A stretch of 64,000 bases of DNA from Homoserinibacter sp. YIM 151385 (GTDB taxonomy: Bacteria; Actinomycetota; Actinomycetes; Actinomycetales; Microbacteriaceae), in NCBI RefSeq assembly GCF_027912415.1, contig NZ_CP115175.1, forward strand, positions 1,054,001 through 1,118,000, given 5' to 3'. Below the pieces are notes generated by a model. That model worked only from the letters and a program-made list of their open reading frames with translations. It was not told the DNA's origin and ran no database searches. A program made the translations under genes and the position numbers. Positions 46,991 to 53,707 of this stretch are shown here, piece after piece; the stretch's first letter is position 1, and every line of letters begins with the position of its first letter.

Positions 46991-47611
46991 ATGGACGAGA
47001 CGCAGCCGTCGCGGCTCTCCCCCATGCGCACGCGCGTCATCCTCGGCTCGATCTGCGCACTCGCGCTCGCGGCGGGCGGCGTCACGGCCGCCGTGGTCCT
47101 CGCCGACGGGCACGATCCCGGGCCGGAGCTCGGCCGCCAGCAGCCCGTCGCCTCCCCCGAGCCGGTCGGCGACCAGGCCTCGGGCGACCTGCCGGGCGAG
47201 GGGACGGCCTCCCCGGGTCCCGTCGATGGCGAGGGGGATGCGGGCGACGGCCCCGGCGGGTCGGAGGGCGCCCCGGGCGACGCCCCCGCGATCGGCGTCG
47301 ATCGCGGCGACGCGGACGCGCCCGCGATCCGGAGCCTCAGCGTGCCGGCGACGGCCGAGTGCCCGAACACGCGGGACGCGGTGCCGCTCGACATCCGCTG
47401 GTCGAGCCCGGCCGCCGAGCGGGCGTATCTCGGCCTCGGCGTCGACGACGCGAAGACCCTGCCGACCCTCGAGGGTCTGCCCGGCAGCGGCGGGACGCGC
47501 GAGCTGAGCTATCAGTGCGCCGCCGCCGCGATCCGGGTGACGCTGACGGTCGAGGACGCCGCCGGTCGCGTGGCGCACCGCACGGTCGAGGTCGTGCGGC
47601 GCACACCGTAG
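46991..47611 (+). CDS. Membrane-anchored protein with small beta-type extracellular domain
   Basis: This 206-residue protein starts only 10 bases after the symporter gene and is probably in the same transcript. It has a cytosolic start, one helix near residues 15-37 (VILGSICALALAAGGVTAAVVL) and a 65-residue Gly/Asp/Pro-rich spacer. A C-terminal domain of about 90 residues has two Cys (ECPNT and YQCAAA) that could form a disulfide, and its end (ALRVTLTVEDAAGR-like strand pattern) resembles an immunoglobulin-like fold. The function is unknown. Confidence 0.7.
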   Translation: MDETQPSRLSPMRTRVILGSICALALAAGGVTAAVVLADGHDPGPELGRQQPVASPEPVGDQASGDLPGEGTASPGPVDGEGDAGDGPGGSEGAPGDAPAIGVDRGDADAPAIRSLSVPATAECPNTRDAVPLDIRWSSPAAERAYLGLGVDDAKTLPTLEGLPGSGGTRELSYQCAAAAIRVTLTVEDAAGRVAHRTVEVVRRTP

Positions 47612-47627
47612 TCGGCGGCCGCCCGGA

Positions 47628-48455
47628 TCAGAGCTTCGCGTAGCGCGCGCGGACCCCGCAGTAGACGCCGTAGGCGATGAAGCCGACCCCGATGCCGACG
47701 AGCAGCACCTGCCCGAACGGCAGCTCCGCGACGGCGGCGAGCCCATCGTCCAGCCCGCCCGCCCGCTCCGGGTCGGCCGTGAGCCCCGCGGCGATGAAGA
47801 GGACGCCGATCGCCCCGATCGCGACGCCGCGGGCGACGTAGCCGATGATGCCGGTGACGAGCGCCACCCTGCCCGCCGTGCCGCCGGGCTGCGTGATGTC
47901 CTCGAGGAACTTCCGGCGCGCGCCCTTCGCGACCATGTAGCCGCCGACGCCGAGCGCGCCGAGACCGACCGCCACGACGAGCACCACGCCGCCGGGCGTC
48001 GCCAGGAGGGTCGCGGTGAGGCTCTCCTCCGAGCCGCCGCCCGAGCCGCCCGAGCCGCCGGAGCCGCCTCCGATCGCCGTGCCGATCGCGATCCCCGAGA
48101 TCGCCAGGTACGCGACGCCCTTGCCGATCTCCTTGAGCCGCGTCGCCCAGCGCTCCTTCGCGTCCTCGCCCGTCGCGAGCACGCCCCCCGCGATCTGCCA
48201 GAGGCCGAGCGCCGCGGTGCCGACCGCGATGACCCAGATGAGCAGCACGCCGCCGGGGGCGGAGGCGAGCGAGCTGAGCGCCCCCTGCTGGTCGGCGCTG
48301 CCGCTCGAGGCGCCCGCGACCGCGACGCTGATCGCGAGCACGCCGATCAGGAGGTTCAGCAGCCCGTTGACGGCGTAGCCGACCCGGGCGGCGGTGCGGA
48401 AGCCGGGGGTCTGCTGGATGCGGCGGGCGGCGGATCGGGGCGCGTCACTCGTCAT
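47628..48455 (-). CDS. DUF1206 membrane protein
   Basis: This 275-residue protein consists of three repeats of a two-helix unit, each with the DUF1206 pattern (ARVGYAVNGLLNLLIGVLAI; IGKGVAYLAISGIAIGTA; IIGYVARGVAIGAIGVLFIAAG). A Gly/Ser linker near residues 133-146 separates the second and third units. The family is widespread in actinobacteria and cyanobacteria but has no known role. TAGCCT (48462-48467) lies six bases before the ATG, a leaderless arrangement. Confidence 0.88.
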   Translation of the reverse strand: MTSDAPRSAARRIQQTPGFRTAARVGYAVNGLLNLLIGVLAISVAVAGASSGSADQQGALSSLASAPGGVLLIWVIAVGTAALGLWQIAGGVLATGEDAKERWATRLKEIGKGVAYLAISGIAIGTAIGGGSGGSGGSGGGSEESLTATLLATPGGVVLVVAVGLGALGVGGYMVAKGARRKFLEDITQPGGTAGRVALVTGIIGYVARGVAIGAIGVLFIAAGLTADPERAGGLDDGLAAVAELPFGQVLLVGIGVGFIAYGVYCGVRARYAKL

Positions 48456-48573
48456 GCATCCAGGCTAGGCGCGGGCACCCCGCGCGCCGCCGGTCACCCG
48501 GCGGGCACCCAGCCGGACCTCGCCGGACCCGAGCCGCAGTCGGCGCGGTGGCCGCGCCGGCCCCCCGCCGCCA

Positions 48574-48660
48574 TTCCGAAATGCAGGACGGAAACGGTGA
48601 CGGCGCCGTTCTCGCGCGAGCGGGTCAGCGGGCAGCCGCGCCCCGTCCTGCATTTCGGAA
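48574..48660. repeat. Long intergenic inverted repeat with TGCAGGACGG arms
   Basis: TTCCGAAATGCAGGACGG (48574-48591) and CCGTCCTGCATTTCGGAA (48643-48660) are perfect 18-base arms around 51 bases. The arm core TGCAGGA is shared with the element at 42635-42705. Confidence 0.85.
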
Positions 48661-48710
48661 GGTGGCAGGAGGTGGCGGGAGGTGGCAGAGGGTGTCGGGA
48701 GGTTGGGCGC
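48661..48710. repeat. Five tandem 10-base repeats, GGTGGCRGGA-like
   Basis: Five units with 10-base period begin directly after the inverted repeat: GGTGGCAGGA, GGTGGCGGGA, GGTGGCAGAG, GGTGTCGGGA and a degenerate GGTTGGGCGC. The purine-rich strand and 10-base period suggest either slippage or a bent-DNA feature. Confidence 0.7.
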
Positions 48711-48725
48711 GCGCGGCGGCGCAAC

Positions 48726-48756
48726 GAGGCGCCCGGCCGGGATGGCCGGGCGCCTC
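48726..48756 (-). terminator. Intergenic hairpin, probable terminator
   Basis: GAGGCGCCCGGCC (48726-48738) and GGCCGGGCGCCTC (48744-48756) form a perfect 13-bp stem with a five-base loop. Read leftward it is followed by GTTGCG and lies about 40 bases after the stop of the small leftward reading frame at 48797. Confidence 0.6.
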
Positions 48757-48796
48757 GCGCCGTGCGAGCGGATCAGCAGGCTCGCACGAGCTCCCG

Positions 48797-48979
48797 TCAG
48801 CCGCCGGAGGCGGCACGGTACGTGCGCTCGATCGCCGGGCCCCGGGGCGGGCCGAACCCGAAGTCGGAGACCGGCGTGTTGACGATCCCACCTCGCGCGC
48901 CCCGTTCCGAGGGCGGACTCCTCGGATGTCGCAGAGGTTTCGGTGATTCCCGACAAAGCCGGTCGCGAACGCCGACCAC
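48797..48979 (-). CDS. Possible small protein of 60 residues or fewer
   Basis: This is a doubtful small gene. The C-terminal half (VNTPVSDFGFGPPRGPAIER) looks less like random high-GC translation than neighbouring frames, being Phe- and Gly-rich with balanced charge. The frame ends shortly before a good leftward terminator. Against it, the first half is Arg/Pro/Ser-rich shadow-like sequence, no ribosome binding site is clear, and I recognise no family. A shorter start is possible. Confidence 0.3.
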   Translation of the reverse strand: MVGVRDRLCRESPKPLRHPRSPPSERGARGGIVNTPVSDFGFGPPRGPAIERTYRAASGG

Positions 48980-49119
48980 GTGTTAGCTTTCCGCCGCGGG
49001 GAGCTGAGGATGCGTCAGCCGCCGAGCGGGATCGCGGCGGCCCCGGCGGGTACGATCGAGGCACGCGAATCAGGCACCTCACCATCGACACGGTGCCGCC
49101 CATACCGAGCAGGAGAGCC

Positions 49120-51708
49120 ATGTCGCCCAGCCGCGAGATCCCCGAGAAGCCCGCCCTCGAAGGCCTCGAAGCGGTCTGGGAGTCGCGCTGGGCGGAGGAC
49201 GGCACCTACCGGTTCGATCGCGAGGCCGCCGCCGCGGCGGGCTCGGAGCAGGTATTCGCGATCGACACCCCGCCGCCGACCGCCTCCGGCTCGCTCCACA
49301 TCGGGCACGTCTTCAGCTACACCCATATGGATCTCGCCGCCCGCTACCAGCGCATGCGCGGCAAGCACCTCTTCTACCCCATGGGCTGGGACGACAACGG
49401 CCTGCCCACCGAGCGCCGCGTCCAGAACTACTACGGCGTGCGCTGCGACCCGACGCTCCCCTACGACCCCGACTTCAGCCCGCCCTTCGAGGGCGGCGAC
49501 GGCAAGAGCACGAAGGCCGCCGACCAGCAGCCCATCTCGCGCCGCAACTTCATCGAGCTCTGCGAGCGGCTCACCGCCGAGGACGAGCTCCAGTTCGAGG
49601 AGCTCTGGCGCACGCTCGGCCTCAGCGTCGACTGGTCGCTCACCTACCGCACCATCGGCGACGACGCGCAGCGCGCCGCCCAGCGCGCCTTCCTCCGCAA
49701 CCTCGCGCGCGGCGAGGCGTACCAGGCCGATGCCCCGACGCTCTGGGATGTCACCTTCCGGACGGCGGTCGCGCAGGCCGAGCTGGAGGACCGCGAGCAG
49801 CCGGCCGCCTACCACGGCGTCGCCTTCCACCGGCCCGACGGCACGACGGTCGACATCCAGACGACCCGCCCCGAGCTCCTCCCCGCCTGCGTGGCCCTCG
49901 TCGCGCATCCCGACGACGAGCGCTACCGGCACCTCTTCGGCACCACCGTCACGACGCCGCTCTTCGGCGTCGAGGTGCCGGTGCTCGCCCACCACCTCGC
50001 CCAGCAGGACAAGGGATCGGGCATCGCCATGGTCTGCACCTTCGGCGACACGACGGATGTGGTCTGGTGGCGCGAGCTGGGCCTCGACAACCGCGCCATC
50101 ATCGGCTTCGACGGCCGTCTCGTGAGCGAGGCGCCCGCCGCCTCCCTCTTCTCGGACGCCGGCCGCGCCGCCTATGCCGAGCTCGCCGGCAAGACCGTCT
50201 TCAGCGCGAAGGCCCGCATCGTCGAGCTCCTCGGGGAGTCCGGCGACCTGGTCGGCGAGGTGAAGCGGATCCAGCACCCGGTCAAGTTCTTCGAGAAGGG
50301 CGACCGTCCGCTCGAGATCGTGTCGACCCGCCAGTGGTACATCTCGAACGGCGCCCGCGACGAGGCGCTGCGCGAGCGCCTGCTCCAGGCGGGGCGCGAC
50401 ATCGACTTCCACCCCGACTTCATGCGGGTCCGCTACGACAACTGGGTCGGCGGCCTGACGGGCGACTGGCTCATCTCGCGTCAGCGCTTCTTCGGCGTGC
50501 CGATCCCCGTCTGGTACCCGCTCGACGCGGACGGGAATCCCGTGCAGGGCAGCCCGATCGTGCCCGACGAGGCCGAGCTCCCCGTCGACCCGTCCTCGGA
50601 TGCGGCGCCCGGCTACGAGGAGTCGCAGCGCGGCGTCCCCGGCGGCTTCATCGGCGAGCTCGACATCATGGACACCTGGGCGACGAGCTCCCTCACCCCG
50701 CAGATCGCGGCCGGCTGGGGCCGCGACGACGCGCTCTTCGACCTCGTCTTCCCCTACGACCTCCGTTCGCAGGGCCAGGACATCATCCGCACCTGGCTCT
50801 TCTCGACGGTGCTCCGGGCTCAGCTCGAGCACGGCTCGATCCCGTGGCGGAACGCCGGCATCTCGGGCTTCATCGTCGACCCCGACCGCAAGAAGATGTC
50901 GAAGTCGAAGGGCAACGTCGTGACGCCCGCCGGCCTCCTCGAGGAGCACGGCTCGGATGCGGTGCGCTACTGGGCGGCCTCGAGCCGACTCGGCACGGAC
51001 GCGGCCTTCGACCCGCAGAACCCGAAGCAGATCAAGATCGGCCGGCGCCTCGCGATCAAGGTGCTCAACGCGGCGAAGTTCGTCTACTCCTTCCCCTACG
51101 ACGCAGGAGCCGCGGCGGTCTCCGAGCCGCTCGACCGCGAGCTCCTCGCCGAGCTCGCCGGCGTCGTGCGCACGGCGACGCAGGCCTATGAGCAGTTCGA
51201 CCACGCGCGGGCGCTCGAGACCGCCGAGCAGTTCTTCTGGACCTTCTGCGACGACTACCTCGAGCTCGTCAAGGAGCGCGCCTACACCGGCACCGGGGCC
51301 GCACAGGCGAGCGCCGTGACGACGCTCCGCACGGCGGTCGACGTGGTCCTGCGCCTTCTCGCCCCCGTCATCCCCTTCGCCACGGAGGAGGTGTGGTCCT
51401 GGACCCACGAGGGCAGCATCCACCGCGCCGCCTGGCCGAGCGTCGAGGAGCTCGGCGAGCACGGCACGGCGGGCCCCACGGGGCTCCTGCCCGCCGTGAG
51501 CGCCGCCCTCATCGGCATCCGCCGGGCGAAGTCGGATGCGAAGGCCAGCCAGAAGACGCCCGTCGCCTCGGCCGTCCTCGCCGGCCCCGCGCTGCTGTCG
51601 GGTGCGGTCGACGACCTGCGCGCCGTCGGGCGCATCGAGGCGCTCGTGCTCGAGACGGCCGACGAGGTCGCCGTGCGGGATGTCGTGCTCGCGGAGGTCG
51701 CGGAGTGA
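49120..51708 (+). CDS. valS: Valine--tRNA ligase
   Basis: This 862-residue class I synthetase charges tRNA-Val and edits mis-charged threonine. The HIGH motif is LHIGHVFSYTHMD near residues 58-70 and the KMSKS motif is KMSKSKGN near 592. The editing (CP1) domain and anticodon domain are in place. The long C-terminal coiled coil of the Escherichia coli enzyme is absent, and DTWATSSLTPQ is of the archaeal/actinobacterial type. AGGAGAG precedes the ATG at 49120. The stop overlaps the GTG of the lipoprotein gene downstream. Confidence 0.96.
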   Translation: MSPSREIPEKPALEGLEAVWESRWAEDGTYRFDREAAAAAGSEQVFAIDTPPPTASGSLHIGHVFSYTHMDLAARYQRMRGKHLFYPMGWDDNGLPTERRVQNYYGVRCDPTLPYDPDFSPPFEGGDGKSTKAADQQPISRRNFIELCERLTAEDELQFEELWRTLGLSVDWSLTYRTIGDDAQRAAQRAFLRNLARGEAYQADAPTLWDVTFRTAVAQAELEDREQPAAYHGVAFHRPDGTTVDIQTTRPELLPACVALVAHPDDERYRHLFGTTVTTPLFGVEVPVLAHHLAQQDKGSGIAMVCTFGDTTDVVWWRELGLDNRAIIGFDGRLVSEAPAASLFSDAGRAAYAELAGKTVFSAKARIVELLGESGDLVGEVKRIQHPVKFFEKGDRPLEIVSTRQWYISNGARDEALRERLLQAGRDIDFHPDFMRVRYDNWVGGLTGDWLISRQRFFGVPIPVWYPLDADGNPVQGSPIVPDEAELPVDPSSDAAPGYEESQRGVPGGFIGELDIMDTWATSSLTPQIAAGWGRDDALFDLVFPYDLRSQGQDIIRTWLFSTVLRAQLEHGSIPWRNAGISGFIVDPDRKKMSKSKGNVVTPAGLLEEHGSDAVRYWAASSRLGTDAAFDPQNPKQIKIGRRLAIKVLNAAKFVYSFPYDAGAAAVSEPLDRELLAELAGVVRTATQAYEQFDHARALETAEQFFWTFCDDYLELVKERAYTGTGAAQASAVTTLRTAVDVVLRLLAPVIPFATEEVWSWTHEGSIHRAAWPSVEELGEHGTAGPTGLLPAVSAALIGIRRAKSDAKASQKTPVASAVLAGPALLSGAVDDLRAVGRIEALVLETADEVAVRDVVLAEVAE

Positions 51709-52289
51709 TCCGCGGCGGGCGCCGGGTCGCCGTCGCGGGGGTCGCGACGGCCGCCATGGCGCTCGCGCTCGCCGCCTGCACCGGCGCGCCCGCGGGGGCG
51801 CCCAGCCCCGGCTCCACGCCCGAGCAGGGACCGGTCTCCTCGGGCGGAGATGCGCGGCCCATCGTCCCGCTCACCGACCCGGCCGTGCTCGAGTACTGCC
51901 CCGCGGTCGGCGCCGGCCCGCTCGACGGGCCGGTGGACGGCGTCGAGGCCGTCTACATCTGCGCCGCCGACCCGATCCTGCAGACCGGCGGCGGCGCGGA
52001 GCGCCCGCGCGAGACGGTCGACCACGTCGTCGACCCCGCGGAGCTGCTCGAGGTCTACGGCACGATGGATGCGGAGCCGACCTCCGGCGCGTGCACGCTC
52101 GAGCTCCCGGATCCGCTGATCCTGTGGCTCGACCTCGGCGAGGAGATCGTGCCGGTGCGAGCGCCGCACGACGCGTGCGCGAAGCCGACCGAGGCGGCGC
52201 AGGCCGCCTATGAGAACGCGGAGCGCGAGCGCGTGCTCGAGACGACACCGGAGCCGAGCACGGCTCCCGACCCCGGATCGGACGACTGA
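51705..52289 (+). CDS. Putative lipoprotein coupled to valS
   Basis: This 194-residue protein starts with a signal peptide ending in the lipobox ALAAC (Cys near residue 24), then a Ser/Pro/Gly linker. A domain with four Cys follows (EYCPAV, YICAAD, GACTLE, HDACAKP), likely two disulfides. I do not recognise the domain. Its GTG overlaps the valS stop and its TGA overlaps the next ATG, so it is made from the valS mRNA; extracytoplasmic disulfides would suit the DsbA/VKOR pair encoded elsewhere in the window. Confidence 0.75.
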   Translation: MIRGGRRVAVAGVATAAMALALAACTGAPAGAPSPGSTPEQGPVSSGGDARPIVPLTDPAVLEYCPAVGAGPLDGPVDGVEAVYICAADPILQTGGGAERPRETVDHVVDPAELLEVYGTMDAEPTSGACTLELPDPLILWLDLGEEIVPVRAPHDACAKPTEAAQAAYENAERERVLETTPEPSTAPDPGSDD

Positions 52290-52525
52290 TGCAGCTCGGA
52301 ACGCGATGGGCGGTCGGCGCCGAGCCGCCCGCGAGCCTGCCCGCCGAGGTGCGCGGGGCGATCGCGGGAGTCGAGCTCGAGCTCGCCGAGGAGGGCGTGG
52401 ATGCCGCCGCCTGGCGCTGGACGCTCACCTGGCTCGAGGGCCGGCCCGTCGCCCAGCTCGACGACGGCACGACGATCCGCGTCGATCCCGCCTCGGGCGA
52501 GGCGCGCGTGACGCAGGAGGACTAG
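52289..52525 (+). CDS. Small acidic protein of unknown function
   Basis: This 78-residue soluble protein (RWAVGAEPPASLPAEV, then WRWTLTWLEGRPVAQLDDG) resembles no family I can name. Two beta-hairpin-like stretches end in an acidic tail. Its ATG overlaps the lipoprotein stop (TGATG), and a 15-bp terminator follows, making it the last gene of the valS unit. Confidence 0.65.
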   Translation: MQLGTRWAVGAEPPASLPAEVRGAIAGVELELAEEGVDAAAWRWTLTWLEGRPVAQLDDGTTIRVDPASGEARVTQED

Positions 52526-52576
52526 CGCCCTCCGCCGCGCTCGTCGCGCTCCTCGAGCAGCGAGTGGCGAAGCGCA

Positions 52577-52612
52577 GAGCCCGGGACGATCAGCAGGGAT
52601 CGTCCCGGGCTC
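52577..52612 (+). terminator. Terminator of the valS operon
   Basis: GAGCCCGGGACGATC (52577-52591) and GATCGTCCCGGGCTC (52598-52612) form a perfect 15-bp stem with a six-base loop, followed by CGTTCC. Confidence 0.85.
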
Positions 52613-52648
52613 CGTTCCGCGTGGCATGCGGATCCGGTGCGGCCGCGC

Positions 52649-52888
52649 TCAGCGCAGCGGCGGCAGCTCGCCCGCGAGGGCCCGCGCTCGGCGGTCCAGC
52701 GCGGCCTCGGTCGCGATGGCGCGCATCTGCCGCTCGTGGCTGGTCGCGCGCGCCTCGGCGCGGGCTCGCGACCACGCCACGAGGCTCAGCCCGAGCCGCT
52801 CGGTCAGGCGCCAGATCCCCTCCGTGGAGCGGCCCTGGGTGGCGCGGCCGGCGGTCATCGTCCGGCTCGGCATGGCTGCGGCGGTCAT
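52649..52888 (-). CDS. Small basic helical protein of unknown function
   Basis: This 79-residue Arg/Ala-rich protein has one predicted amphipathic helix (ERLGLSLVAWSRARAEARA) and no recognised domain. The ATG at 52888 has a good GAGGTGA ribosome binding site, which supports it as a real gene. It lies 82 bases downstream of the ArsR-like regulator and in the same direction, so the two may share a transcript. Confidence 0.55.
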   Translation of the reverse strand: MTAAAMPSRTMTAGRATQGRSTEGIWRLTERLGLSLVAWSRARAEARATSHERQMRAIATEAALDRRARALAGELPPLR

Positions 52889-52970
52889 CGTCTCACCTCA
52901 TCTCGTCGTGCATCGATCCTCTCGCCGGCCACCGACATCCGGGGACGGCCTTCCAGGGTGCCCGCGCGCC

Positions 52971-53600
52971 TCATGAGGCGGCTCCGGGCTCGTCCTCGGG
53001 AGCGGGCTCGCCGTCGACGATGGGGAACAGGTTCAGGTGGACCTGGACAGGCCGTGCGCCGGGCGCCGGCCTCGGGCGGCGGTAGCGGTCGACCACCGAC
53101 ATGAAGAGCTCCTCGAGCTCGCGGTTGAGCTCCGCCGCCTCCTCGAGGGTGAGGCGCAGGTTCGAGGTGGTGAGGGCCGAGGCCTCGATCCAGTCGACGC
53201 CGAGCACCTCGAGGCCGCGCTGCGTGAAGTCCTCGAGCAGCCGCGCCCGGGTGCGCTCGAACTCGCGCGCGACCATCTCGGTCGCGAGGCGCCCCGCGCT
53301 GCCGGGCGCGAACTGGGCGGCGCGCACCGAGATGCTCCCGGGCACCCGCTCCCACCAGCGCTCGCGGCCGGTGCCCCGCCCCTCGACCTCGCGCACGAAG
53401 CCGTGTTTCGCGAGCTGGCGGAGGTGGTAGCTCGTGGCGCCGCTCGACTCGCCGAGCGTCTCGGCGAGACCGCTCGCGGTCGCCTGCCCGTAGGCGCTGA
53501 CGCGCTCGTAGATCGCGACGCGCAGCGGGTGCGCGAGGCCTTTGAGGTCCTCGACGCCGAGGATGCGCTCCTCGGGGATGCCCTGCGTCTCGTCGTCCAT
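52971..53600 (-). CDS. ArsR-like helix-turn-helix regulator
   Basis: This 209-residue regulator has an N-terminal winged helix (GLAHPLRVAIYERVSAYG near residues 20-37, then SGATSYHLRQLAKHGFV near 52-68) and a helical C-terminal part with a conserved TLEEAAELNRELEELF pattern seen in actinobacterial ArsR-type regulators without the metal-binding Cys. The ATG at 53600 follows TATCGT by seven bases, a leaderless arrangement. Just upstream are four TTGCAAAG-type half sites every 14 bases, a likely autoregulatory operator facing the divergent peptidase gene. Confidence 0.85.
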   Translation of the reverse strand: MDDETQGIPEERILGVEDLKGLAHPLRVAIYERVSAYGQATASGLAETLGESSGATSYHLRQLAKHGFVREVEGRGTGRERWWERVPGSISVRAAQFAPGSAGRLATEMVAREFERTRARLLEDFTQRGLEVLGVDWIEASALTTSNLRLTLEEAAELNRELEELFMSVVDRYRRPRPAPGARPVQVHLNLFPIVDGEPAPEDEPGAAS

Positions 53601-53613
53601 GACCGCCACGATA

Positions 53614-53664
53614 CGCGTGCAAAGACTCCTTTGCAAGACTCTCTTTGCAATTGAGTCTTTGCAA
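53614..53664 (-). promoter_or_regulatory. Operator with four 14-base-spaced TTGCAAAG repeats
   Basis: Read leftward, TTGCAAAGA (53656-53664), TTGCAAAGA (53642-53650), TTGCAAAGG (53628-53636) and a partial TTGCACGCG (53614-53622) recur at an exact 14-base interval. They lie directly before the regulator start and about 45 bases from the divergent peptidase start. Confidence 0.75.
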
Positions 53665-53707
53665 CGAGATCTCTGCATCGTGCGCGCGACATCCCTAGGC
53701 TGGCGGG

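Larger units (their letters stand above)
48456..49119. other. 664-base intergenic region before valS
   Basis: This gap holds several elements: an 18-bp perfect inverted repeat (48574-48660), five tandem 10-base units (48661-48710), a 13-bp hairpin (48726-48756) and a doubtful small leftward gene (48797-48979). A TTAGCT box in GTGTTAGCTT near 48981 and TACGAT near 49049 could be promoters for valS. The valS ATG has AGGAGAG. No T-box motif was found here. Confidence 0.6.

Noticed and set aside
48990-49119. T-box leader for valS
   Set aside because: No GGTGGTACCGCG-type sequence or specifier stem was found in this interval.
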